64,000 nt of DNA from Lolium rigidum (lineage: Eukaryota > Streptophyta > Magnoliopsida > Poales > Poaceae). A program made the translations under genes and the position numbers. Each line of letters begins with the position of its first letter. Position 1 is the first letter of the stretch. The notes beneath the pieces were generated by a model. That model was not told where the DNA came from and did no database searches. It worked only from the letters and a program-made list of their open reading frames with translations. Below, piece after piece: positions 22,792 to 33,844 of this stretch. The stretch is from positions 37,477,769 to 37,541,768 of the forward strand of contig NC_061514.1 in NCBI RefSeq assembly GCF_022539505.1, written 5' to 3'.

Positions 22792-24509
22792 TGATGTCTA
22801 CGTTCCCCCTCCTTTCCTGTAGACAGTGTTGGGCCTCCAAGTGCAGAGGTTTGTAGAACAGCAGCAAGTTTTCCCTTAAGTGGATCACCCAAGGTTTATT
22901 GTACTCAGGGAGGAAGAGGTCAAAGATATCCCTCTCATGCAACCCTGCAACCACAAAGCAAGAAGTCTCTTGTGTCCCCAACACACCTAATAGGTGCACT
23001 AGTTCGGCGAAGAGATAGTGAAATACAGGTGGTATAAATATATATGAGCAGTAGCAACGATGCCGTAAAATAGCTTGCTGGCGTGTAGTTGATGGTGGTA
23101 GTATTGCAGCGATAGTAACACAAGTAAAACAAGTAAACAAGCAAGTAGTAACTCAGCAGTATTTGGGAACAAGGCCTAGGGAATAGACTTTCACTAGTGG
23201 ACACTCTCAACATTGATCACATAACAGAATAGATAAATGCATACTCTACACTTTTGTTGGATGATGAACACATTGCGTAGGATTACACAAACCCTCAATG
23301 CCGGAGTTAACAAGCTCCACAATAATGCTCATATTTTAGTAACCTTAAGTGTAAGATAGATCAAAACGACTAAACCAAGTACTAGCATAGCATGCACACT
23401 TGTCACCTTCATGCATATGTAGGAGGAATAGATCACATCAATATTATCATAGCAATAGTTAACTTCGCAATCTACAAGAGATCATGATCATAGCATAAAC
23501 CAAGTACTAACACGGTGCACGCACTCGTCACCTTTGCACACATGCAGGGAGGAATAAAACTACTTTAATAACACATCACTAGAGTAGCACATAGATAAAT
23601 TGTGATACAAACACATTGCAATCATCAAGAGATATAAATAAGCACTTCACTACGCTCTTCAACAAGTGAATAAGTACTTCGTGAAATATAGCCTAAGAGA
23701 CCCACACGGTGCACACACTCGTCACCTTTACACACGTGGGACAAGGAGTCTCCGGAGATCACATAAGTAAAACCCACTTGACTAGCATAATGACATCTAG
23801 ATTACAAGCATCATCATATGAATCTCAATCATGTAAGGCAGCTCATGAGATTATTGTATTGAAGTACATAGGAGAGAGATGAACCACATAGCTACCGGTA
23901 CAGCCCCGAGCCTCGATGGAGAACTACTCCCTCCTCATGGGAGCAGCAGCGGTGATGAAGATGGCGGTGGAGATGGCAGCGGTGTCGATGGAGAAGCCTT
24001 CCGGGGCACTTCCCCGCTCCGGCAGGGTGCCGGAACGGAGACTCCTGTCCCCCGGATCTTGGCTTCGCGATGGCGGCGGCTCCGGAACTTTTCTCGTATC
24101 GTGGCTTCCTCCGTAAGGGTTTTCGATGCGGGGGCTTTATATAGGCGAAGAGGCGGCGCGAGAGGGTCAACGAGGCGACGACACCATAGGGTGGCGCGGC
24201 CGGGGCCTGGGCCGCGCCACCATGTCATCCGGGGCCCACAGGGCCCCTCTGCGCGGCTCTCGGGTGTTCTGGATGCTTCCGGGCAAAATAGGAACCCGGG
24301 CGTTGATTTCGTCCAATTCCGAGAATATTTCGTTACTAGGATTTCTGAAACCAAAAACAGCGAAAACAGAGCCGGCACTTCGGCATCTTGTTAATAGGTT
24401 AGTTCCGAAAAATGCGTAAATATGACATATAATGTGCATAAAACATGTAGATATCATCAATAAAGTAGCATGGAACATAAGAAATTATCGATACGTTGGA
24501 GACGTATCA
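22792..24509 (-). repeat. 3' LTR of the Athila-like element
   Basis: Contains a minus-strand TATA box (TATATAAAG, plus 24135-24143). Several one-base differences from 27972-29679 are of the CAAGTA/CAGTA kind. Confidence 0.92.
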
Positions 24510-27008
24510 GCATCCCCAAGCTTAGTTCTGCTCGTCCCGAGCAGGTAAAACGATAACAAAGATAATTTCTTAAGTGACATGCTATCATAACCTTGATCAT
24601 ACTATTGTAAGCATATGAGATGAATGCAGCGATCAAAACAATGGTAATGACATGAGTAAACAACTGAATCATAAAGCAAAGTCTTTTCATGAATAGTACT
24701 CCAAGACAAGCATCAATAAGTCTTGCATAAAAGTTAACTCATAAAGCAATAATTTAAAGTAAAGGCATTGAAGCAACACAATGGAAGATTAAGTTTCAGC
24801 GGTTGCTTTCAACTTGTAACATGTATATCTCATGGATAGTTGTCAATGCAAAGTAATATAATAAGTGCAATATGCAAGTATGTAGGAATCAATGCACAGT
24901 TCACACAAGTGTTTGCTTCTTAAGGTGGAAGGAGATAGGTAAACTGACTCAACAATAAAAGTAAAAGAATGGTCCTTCAATGAGGAAAGCATCGATTGCT
25001 GTATTTGTGCTAGAGCTTTTATTTTGAAAACATGAAACAATTTTGTCAACGGTAGTAATAAAGCATATGAGTTATGAAAATTATATCTTACAAGTTGCAA
25101 GCCTCACGCATAGTATACTAATAGTGCCCGCACCTCGTCCTACTTAACTTGGACTACCGGATCTTCGCATGCCATGTTTCAACCAAGTGTCACAAAGGGG
25201 TACCTCCATGCCGCTTCGTACAAAGGTCTAAGGAGAATGCTCGCATTTCGGATTTCTCGCTTTTGATTATTCTCAACTTAGACATCCATACCGGGACAAC
25301 ATGGACAACAGATAATGGACTCCTCTTAAATGCATAAGCATGTAGCAAAGTTATTATTCTCATATGAGATTGAGGATATATGTCCAAAACTGAAACTTCC
25401 ACCATGGTTCATGGCTTTAGTTAGCGGCCCAATGTTCTTCTCTAACAATTTTGCATGCTCCAACCACTAAAATGATAGACCTTCGGACAAGACGGACATG
25501 CATAGCAACTCACATGATATTCAACAATAGTTGATGGCGTTCCCCGTAAGCATGGTTATCGCACAACAAGCAACTTAATAAAATATAAAGTGCATAAGTA
25601 CATATTCAATACTACGATAGTTTTTAAGGCTATTTTGTCCCATGAGCTATATATTGCATAGGTGGATGATGGAATTTTAAAGGTAGCACTCAAGCAATTT
25701 ACTTTGGAATGGCGGAGAAATACCATGTAGCAGGTAGGTATGGTGGACACAAATGGCATAGTCGTTGGCTCAAGGATTTTGGATGCATGAGAAGTATTCC
25801 CTCTCGATACAAGGTTTAGGCTAGCAAGGTTACTTGAAGCAAACTCAAGGATGAACAAGTGCAGCAAAACTCACATAAAAGACATATTGTAAACATTATA
25901 AGACTCTACATCTGTCTTCCTTGTTGTTCAAAACTCAATACTAGATATTATCTAGACCTTAGAGAAACCAAATATGCAAATCAAATTTTAGCAAGCTCTA
26001 TGTATTTCTTCATTAATGGGTGCAAAGCATATGATGCAAGAGCTTAAACATGAGCACAACAATTGCCAAGTATCACATTATCCAAGACAGTTTAGAATTA
26101 CTACATGTAGCATTTTCCAATTCCAACCATATAACAATTTAACGAAGAGGAAACTTCGCCATGAATATTATGAGCTAAGAACACATGTGTTCATACGAAC
26201 CAGCGGAGCGTGTCTCTCTCCCAAACAATCATTTATTCAAACAAAAACAAAAACAAAAACATACAGACGCTCCAAGTAAAGTACATAAGATGTGACCGAA
26301 TAAAAATATAGTTTCAAGAGAAGGAACCCGATACTTTGTCGATGAAGAAGGGGATGCCTTGGGCATCCCCAAGCTTAGATGCTTGAGTCTTCTTGAAATA
26401 TGCAGGGATGAACCACCGGGGCATCCCCAAGCTTAGACTTTTCATTCTTCTTGATCGTAGTATATCATCCTCATCTCTTGACCCTTGAAAACTTCCTTCA
26501 CACCAAACTTCAAGCAAACTCATTAGAGGGTTAGTGCATAATCAAAAATTCACATGTTCAGAGGTGACACAAACATTCTTTTCACTTCTGGACATTGCAC
26601 ATAACTTCTGAAAGTTAATGGAACAAAGAAACTCATTCAACTTAACAAAAGCGGCAATGCGAAATAAAAGGCAGAATCTGTCAAAAACAGAACAGTCCGT
26701 AAAGACGAATTTTAAGATGGCACCAGACTTGCTCAAATGGAAAAACTCAAAACTAATGAAAGTTGCGTACATATCTGAGGATCACGCTCGTAAATTGGCA
26801 GATTTTTTCGAATTTTCTACAGAGAACTGAGCCCAGATTCGTGACAGACAGCAATGCTGTTTCTGCGCAGCGATCCCAAATATAACATCAACTTTGACAT
26901 AGAAACTTTACTTGGCACAAAAACATGATAAGGAGAGGTTGCTACAGTAGTAAACAACTTCCAAGACACAAATATAAAACAAAGTACTGTAGCAAAATAA
27001 CACATGGG
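24510..27008 (-). other. non-coding 3' internal region of the Athila-like element
   Basis: No domain is recognised. The polypurine tract AAGCTTGGGGATGC (minus) abuts the LTR at 24510-24523. A good part of this stretch is homologous to the 3' region of the element at 47887-60152 (about 56226-58540), for example the block tctgccaatttacg...atatgtacgcaac. Confidence 0.75.
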
Positions 27009-27809
27009 TTATCTCCCAAGAAGTTCTTTCTTTATAGCCATTAAGATGGGCTCAGCAGTTTTAATGATGATGCTCTCATGAAAATAGACAATGAAGCAAA
27101 AGAGAACATCAAGAAGCAAATTCAAAGCACATTTAAGTCTAACATGCTTCCTATGAAAAGAAATCTTGTAAACAAACAAGTTCATGAAGAGCAAAGTAAC
27201 AAGCATAGGAAGATAAAACAAGTGTAGCTTCAAAAATTTCAGCACATAGAGAGGCATTTTAGTAACATGAAAATTTCTACAACCATATTTTCCTCTCTCA
27301 TAATAACTTTCAGTAGCATCATGAGCAAACTCAACAATATAACTATCACTTAAAGCATTCTTATCATGAGTCTCATGCATAAAATAATTACTACTCCCAA
27401 CATAAGCATAATCAATTTTATTAGTTGTAGTGGGAGCAAATTCAACAAAGTAGCTATCAAATATAGGAGGTATATTGTAATCATAATCAAATTTATCCTC
27501 CATAACAGGTGGTAACAAAAGACTACTATCATTATAATCATCATAAATGGGAGGCAAGGTATCATCAAGGTAAATTTTCTCCTCAATGCTTGGGGGACTA
27601 AAAATATCATGCTCATCAAAGCCAGCTTCCCCAAGCTTAGAATTTTCCATAGCATTAGCAACAATGGTGTTCAAAGCATTCATATTAATAACATTCCCAT
27701 TAGCATGCATATAAAGTTCCATGGGTTTTTTAATTCTTTCTTCAAACACATCATGTCCTAATTCAAGATAAAGTTCATAAAGATCTCTCATATTTTTGTT
27801 GTTTTCCAT
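27009..27809 (-). CDS. hypothetical protein of the non-autonomous Athila-like element
   Basis: An open frame of 266 codons, intact from ATG to stop. It begins MENNKNMRDLYELYLELGHD. The middle is acidic and rich in Asp, Tyr and Pro (LDDTLPPIYDDYNDSSLLLP, IPPIFDSYFVEFAP). Near the C-terminus are two hydrophobic stretches (about residues 195-215 and 225-245) that could be membrane segments, and it ends IKKELLGR just before the conserved ttgggagataaccca. There is no Gag, zinc knuckle or enzyme motif. It is the only long ORF of the element and sits immediately after the primer site, where gag would be. Its function is unknown, and it may be a remnant of an extra ORF. Confidence 0.6.
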   Translation of the reverse strand: MENNKNMRDLYELYLELGHDVFEERIKKPMELYMHANGNVINMNALNTIVANAMENSKLGEAGFDEHDIFSPPSIEEKIYLDDTLPPIYDDYNDSSLLLPPVMEDKFDYDYNIPPIFDSYFVEFAPTTTNKIDYAYVGSSNYFMHETHDKNALSDSYIVEFAHDATESYYERGKYGCRNFHVTKMPLYVLKFLKLHLFYLPMLVTLLFMNLFVYKISFHRKHVRLKCALNLLLDVLFCFIVYFHESIIIKTAEPILMAIKKELLGR

Positions 27810-27942
27810 TATGCCTAACTAGTGTAAACAAGAAACCAAATGTCGCAATTGCGAGTCTAAAGGAAATAGCTTCGAGTACTTACAACGGCGCCGGAAAATA
27901 GCTTAGTAGCCGAGGTCCGGAGTGTGAGTACCTTTTACCTTT

Positions 27943-27962
27943 CCTCCCGACAACGGCGCCGG
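27943..27962 (-). other. primer binding site (tRNA-Asp type)
   Basis: On the minus strand GGCGCCGTTGTCGGGAGG lies close inside the 5' LTR. The canonical site TGGCGCCGTTGCCGGGGA is complementary to the tRNA-Asp 3' end. A second core caacggcgccggaaaa occurs about 70 bp further in (27880-27896). Confidence 0.7.
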
Positions 27963-27971
27963 AAAAGTGCT

Positions 27972-29679
27972 TGATGTCTACGTTCCCCTCCTTTCCTGTA
28001 GACGGTGTTGGGCCTCCAAGTGCGGAGGTTTGTAGAACAGCAGCAAGTTTTCCCTTAAGTGGATCACCCAAGGTTTATCGAACTCGGGGAGGAAGAGGTC
28101 AAAGATATCCCTCTCATGCAACCCTGCAACCACAAAGCAAGAAGTCTCTTGTGTCCCCAACACACCTAATAGGTGCACTAGTTCGGCGAAGAGATAGTGA
28201 AATACAGGTGGTATAAATATATATGAGCAGTAGCAACGATGCCAGAAAATAGCTTGCTGGCGTGTAGTTGATGGTGGTAGTATTGCAGCAGTAGTAACAC
28301 AGTAAAACAGTAAACAAGCAGTAGTAACTCAGCAGTATTTGGGAACAAGGCCTAGGGAATAGACTTTCACTAGTGGACACTCTCAACATTGATCACATAA
28401 CAGAATAGATAAATGCATACTCTACACTTTTGTTGGATGATGAACACATTGCGTAGGATTACACGAACCCTCAATGCCGGAGTTAACAAGCTCCACAATA
28501 ATGCTCATATTTTAGTAACCTTAAGTGTAAGATAGATCAAAACGACTAAACCAAGTACTAGCATAGCATGCACACTGTCACCTTCATGCATATGTAGGAG
28601 GAATAGATCACATCAATATTATCATAGCAATAGTTAACTTCGCAATCTACAAGAGATCATGATCATAGCATAAACCAAGTACTAACACGGTGCACGCATC
28701 GTCACCTTTGCACACATGCAGGGAGGAATAAAACTACTTTAATAACACATCACTAGAGTAGCACATAGATAAATTGTGATACAAACACATTGCAATCATC
28801 AAGAGATATAAATAAGCACTTCACTACGCTCTTCAACGGTGAATAAGTACTTCGTGAAATATAGCCTAAGAGACCCACACGGTGCACACACTTGTCACCT
28901 TTACACACGTGGGACAAGGAGTCTCCGGAGATCACATAAGTAAAACCCACTTGACTAGCATAATGACATCTAGATTACAAGCATCATCATATGAATCTCA
29001 ATCATGTAAGGCAGCTCATGAGATTATTGTATTGAAGTACATAGGAGAGAGATGAACCACATAGCTACCGGTACAGCCCGAGCCTCGATGGAGAACTACT
29101 CCCTCCTCATGGGAGCAGCAGCGGTGATGAAGATGGCGGTGGAGATGGCAGCGGTGTCGATGGAGAAGCCTTCCGGGGCACTTCCCCGCTCCGGCAGGGT
29201 GCCGGAACAGAGTCCTGTCCCCCAGATCTTGGCTTCGCGATGGCGGCGGCTCTGGAACTTTTCTCGTATCGTGGCTTCCTCCGTAAGGGTTTTCGATGCA
29301 GGGGCTTTATATAGGCGAAGAGGCGGCGCAGGAGGGTCAACGAGGCGACGACACCATAGGGTGGCGCGGCCAGGGCCTGGGCCGCGCCACCATGTCATCT
29401 GGGCCCACAGGGCCCCCTCCGGCGGCTCTCGGGTGTTCCGGATGCTTCCGGGCAAAATAGGAACCCGGGCGTTGATTTCGTCCAATTCCGAGAATATTTC
29501 GTTACTAGGATTTACGAAACCAAAAACAGCGGAAAACGAGAGCGGCACTTCGGCATCTTGTTAATAGGTTAGTTCCAGAAAATGCGTAAATATGACATAT
29601 AATGTGCATAAAACATGTAGATATCATCAATAAAGTAGCATGGAACATAAGAAATTATCGATACGTTGGAGACGTATCA
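27972..29679 (-). repeat. 5' LTR of the Athila-like element
   Basis: Pairs with 22792-24509. TATA box on minus at plus 29305-29313. Confidence 0.92.
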
Positions 29680-29684
29680 GTGTT

Positions 29685-32600
29685 ATAATTAGCTGAAGGA
29701 TGTGAGACGTACTCCGTTTCATCAGAGTGGGTCTTCCACTTTCTGTATTGGAGATCTGCATCCCGGTCTCGAGACGTTTCTTTGCTCCTTTGTGAAGCTC
29801 GTGATGCGTCCATTGGTACGTTTATTGTGATGTTCTGTTTTAATTGACATCCGTAGTGTAATGTTTTATAGTTCGAAGCGGTTATCCGCAATTACTAATT
29901 TTTTGTTTTGTTTTTTTTGTTTTTTTTTTTGATTTTGCAACAGTGCTGTTGATGACCCGAAAGAAATTCAGCAGGGCTTGTACTTTGAGATATTTTACGC
30001 AATTCAGCCAATCATCAACAATAAGATTGCCAATGTTTTGCAGCTTGCGAGCCACTATAATGAACGAAGATTTTGCGCATCCGAAGATAAACAGGGTGGT
30101 TCTTGTTCAAGGCCATGGTTCAGTAATATGGCGAATTGTCCAGGTATACTCAATGATTTTGATCATATATACCGCTCGAATGGAACGGGAGATAGCCCAT
30201 GTGTCGTTAGAACTCAATCAAATCAAGAAGTCTCCGTATTGAATGACCAAACATACGACTTGCCGAAAGCCAGAACAGGAATAAGGGTATTGCTAGTAAT
30301 GCTGAGATGTGCGATGACATGTGGCGTGAGCAAATCATGCCGATTAGTCAGAATGTTTATAAACAGATTAGGTTGCTTCAATAGCTCATTCCTATTAATT
30401 GCAAATACACTCCAAATGCATTGTATAAGGAGTATCTGCTGAATCTCGAAGCGTATCTTGATCGCGTCGTGAAGGATCTTCCATCAATACTCCCATCCGA
30501 AGGAGCGTTGGATTTGCTTGTGCGGAAGGGAGTTGTTTGCAAGCTGTTGTGGACTTTTGAATAGTCCTCTTGCTTCGAAACTTGCAACCTGCTCGGTTGC
30601 CTTAGATACCGGTAAGAGCGCAGTTGGTGAGAGGTTAAACATTCCCTCTGTTACCCCCGTGAAGGTGCATGACAATGTTAGACAAGTTGATGCATCTGTA
30701 GGAAATGAAGCTGTCCTTGGTAAGATCGAGGTTGGTTTTCCTGAGTCCACTAGCAAAGGGAGCGGCTCAGCTGCGTGTTCTTCGGGTGCTACTACGAAAA
30801 CCTGCAAGGCCGACTCCCTGGCTTGTCTTAACTCTGATAGAGTAGATTGCAAAGATGGCTCATCTGGTAATTCTAACGATCCAACAGTTGAAGTTAAACA
30901 AATTGGCAAGAAACTGGAAGTCGAAACTCAATCTTATTGCACCACAGCTGCAGAACCTGCAATCAATCCCATCGCTTTTGCTGATGAGCATGCTAAGGTT
31001 TCCACTTCTAATAATCCAGCTACTGGTCTTGAAGATTCTCTTCTACTCCCGTCTTTGAAGAGAAATTCATCTGAGTCTCTCGGTTTCCAGCATGACTCAT
31101 CTGCGAAGAAACAAAAGATGTCTGTACTGGAGGATGGTAGCTCAAAGATGGCAAGTGGAGCAGACCAAACTAGTTATATTGTTCCATGTGACCCGTTGGA
31201 TGAACCTTCGCTTGGGAAGAAATAGAAAGGATTGAGAGGACGAAAACGCTTGCAATGAAGAAATTTTCATATTCATCACCCTCGGATGTCTTGTTGGCTG
31301 AACATTTGGTGCCCGTATGAAGTGTTTGTATGCCATCTAGTACTCAACACCAAGTATCTAGACGGAGTCCCCGGTATGTCGCAGCCATCCCAACCAGGAT
31401 TGTCATCTCGGTTATCAGGGCATTCTCCGTGATCGAAATGGAAGAACATTCCATGGAGGGCGAAGGACTGTTAATTTCGCAGACCCTCCTGCCTCCCAAG
31501 CTATTATTTCTAACATTGATGGTTTGCACCTGTCAAATCATTCATCTTTGCAAGCAGTAAACACACCTGGAAGGACAATATCTGTGCCTGGTTTTAACAC
31601 TGGGTTTGCTGGTTATAGACATGAGAGATCTATTGCTTATGAAGGGTCTTCTCTTCAGAGCTCTTACAACACTGGTCATAACAGCTCTTACAACACGCTT
31701 GGGCAGCAAAATTTTCAGAGCTCTCAAAGTGCAGGGAGGTATAATGGTAGCCAACATGACGATGAAGATGTGGGTGGGAACGCTGGTTATGTGGTTACTC
31801 CTTTTCCGGAATTCATGATTCGATCTCCACGTGTTTGTGCTACGCCGCAGTATCACCAGAGGAATTATGGTGAACAGCAGGTACGATTTAACACGAGTCT
31901 GTCACAAGGCACATATAATAGAGGATCAACAGCAGGGCTTTCACAAAGTCAATCTTTGCATCATGGAAACCATCGCCCCTTCCTCTCAATTAGAGATTCG
32001 ACGCAGGCTGAGATTGATATGATGGAGTGGGTGCGAAAGTATTTACCAGCGCAATTTGGTAGAAGGTATCCTACTATTTCATGCCACTCGGTTTTCCATT
32101 TTATTTAATCATTTTAAATAATCTTTTTGCTGTGTTGTGATTTTGTTTCGTTGTGCAGCCCAAGAATTGTTGAGACAAGGGGAAGATGGGCCACTCACAG
32201 AAATTTTGGGTTGTCAATGCAACCTGGTGGTTATGTTCATGACTACGTTATGAATGTATTTGCTGCCACTGTAATGGAAGAGCAGTATGACAACAGTGTC
32301 TTCCTTAATCAACAGCGTCCCCAGTGCCTAAAGTACATAATGTACAGTGAGAGTGTAGTAAGTTTTTACTATTTCTTTTTTGTTTATTAAATATGGATAT
32401 TTTTCTACTTTTTTATGGATAATTGTTTGGCAGAATGGTAAAATCAGTTTTTTTCTCTCTACTTTGCTAGAGGGCATTCGTGGAATTGGGTGCTGATCCG
32501 AACGCACTGAAGAATTACATTATGGAGCCTAATTTACCCTGTAGGATATATCACTTTGATGTTGTGAGTATTTTGTTTTGTATGATATTTGTATCTTGAA

Positions 32601-33330
32601 TATATATATTGTCTAGTATGCCAAAAGTTTTCCTTTTATGTTTTATTATTGAATTTGGTTTCAACTGCTATTTCAACTCTTTTGCAACTATTTGATTTTT
32701 TGTATTTTAAAAATTACATTTGTCCTTTTAATTTTATTTTTTTAGCTATTTTTAAAAATTTGGTTGTTTTTCAGGTAATTCTTCCTGTTAGAGATAATCA
32801 CTTTTGGATTGTGGTTGTCGCTAATTTCGCCCGACTGCGGTTTGAGACATATTTTCCTTATTATGATGCTACCGTAGCGTAAAAATATTGCAATGATCGT
32901 TATTGATAACTTCAAGAAGGCTTATACAGAAAGCATATTACTACGAGCGTTATGATATTTATAACTTTCGGTGATGCCTGCCCAAATCGTTTCGACAACA
33001 TCAATGAGTAAGTAAAATTTTAAGAGATTGTATTTATCGAGTGTGTTTCTATGTGTCTTTGTTTTGTTCCGTGGTAATTCATATAGTTTTATTTTCTTGT
33101 TCTTACTCAAACTGTTTTTAGGAACGACTCTGGACCTCAAGCTATGAAAGTAATTCTTCAACATTGCGGTGGTTTCCAAGCATAAGATAAGAGAAGTAAG
33201 TCTTTGTCTATGTTTTTCTTGGCATATGTAATTGTTGGTCTGCATATAATTTTCATTTGTTAATTGCAGAATGATGTTATCAAGCTGCGTGAGCAGCTGG
33301 TGTTCTATATGCTAACTTTCCAAGGTAATG
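29685..33330 (+). pseudogene. second ULP-like gene, 3' exons (C48-type domain lacking the catalytic Cys block)
   Basis: Continuation of the gene begun at 21493. Blocks include VDDPKEIQQGLYFEIFYAIQ (from about 29945), a low-complexity Ser-rich part (30518-31225), a Gln/Ser/Asn-rich part (31524-32064), then the protease region: WATHRNFGLSMQPGGYVHDY (32158-32355), RAFVELGADPNALKNYIMEP (32471-32560), and VILPVRDNHFWIVVVANF (from 32776), which holds the catalytic His, followed by the YYDA acidic position. Splice sites GT..AG bound these blocks. The exon with the DCG cysteine motif expected before the last exons (33121-33180, 33270-33327) was not found. SUMO-protease ancestry is by family. As read, the gene is catalytically incomplete and frameshifted. 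Confidence 0.68.
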
Positions 33331-33844
33331 CATAGAAAATGCCTGCAGTCGTTGATATAATGAGAAAGCATGCAAGACGGTGAATGTTGCTCGATAAGGA
33401 TATACAAACCCGTTCGGAAAGAAACATGTTTCTCTGTTTGTATTCCGACAAGTATCATTGATTCTCCGTTATGGTTCTATTTATATTTTAGTTTGTGCTT
33501 TAACTATTTGTAACTCGAACCCAAGAATCTCCTGTTTTGTACTCGTCACCTTGTGTTGAACATCTCGTGGTTTCGCTTTTCTCGTCATATATTTGTCTCG
33601 TACTTGTACTCTTATGTCTTACGTACTTGATATTTGCTTCCCGATGTACTTACGCCTTTATTGTGACTGTGAGACACTTACTATTCCTTGCTATGTTTCC
33701 CTCAAGTTATGTAAATGTTATTGTGTCTGTTGCTGTAGTTAATACTTGTGTTTGTAGTTTATATGTTAGCTTATATTTTAGCTGTATTTGTACTCTTGTA
33801 TATTATGTACCTATGACTTTCGTGTTGTTGTACTTAGACCTGTA

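Larger units (their letters stand above)
22792..29679 (-). mobile_element. Athila-like Gypsy element, non-autonomous (6,888 bp), TSD GTGTT
   Basis: LTRs of 1,718 bp (22792-24509) and 1,708 bp (27972-29679) bound the element, with exact 5-bp duplication gtgtt at 22787-22791 and 29680-29684. On the minus strand the LTR starts TGATACGTCTCCAACGTATC and ends GGAACGTAGACATCA. The internal 3.46 kb has a primer site of the tRNA-Asp type used by Athila-lineage elements, one ORF of unknown function and a long non-coding tail, but no gag, protease, RT or integrase. It therefore needed enzymes from a relative. It sits inside the second ULP-like gene. Confidence 0.93.

Noticed and set aside
23892..24394. 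Overlapping frames within Athila-like LTRs (also near 29100-29560, 48100-48450, 61420-61940, 63300-63700)
   Set aside because: The same GC-rich LTR segment gives similar frames in every copy with no domain. It lies just downstream of the LTR TATA box and is transcribed leader, not a gene.
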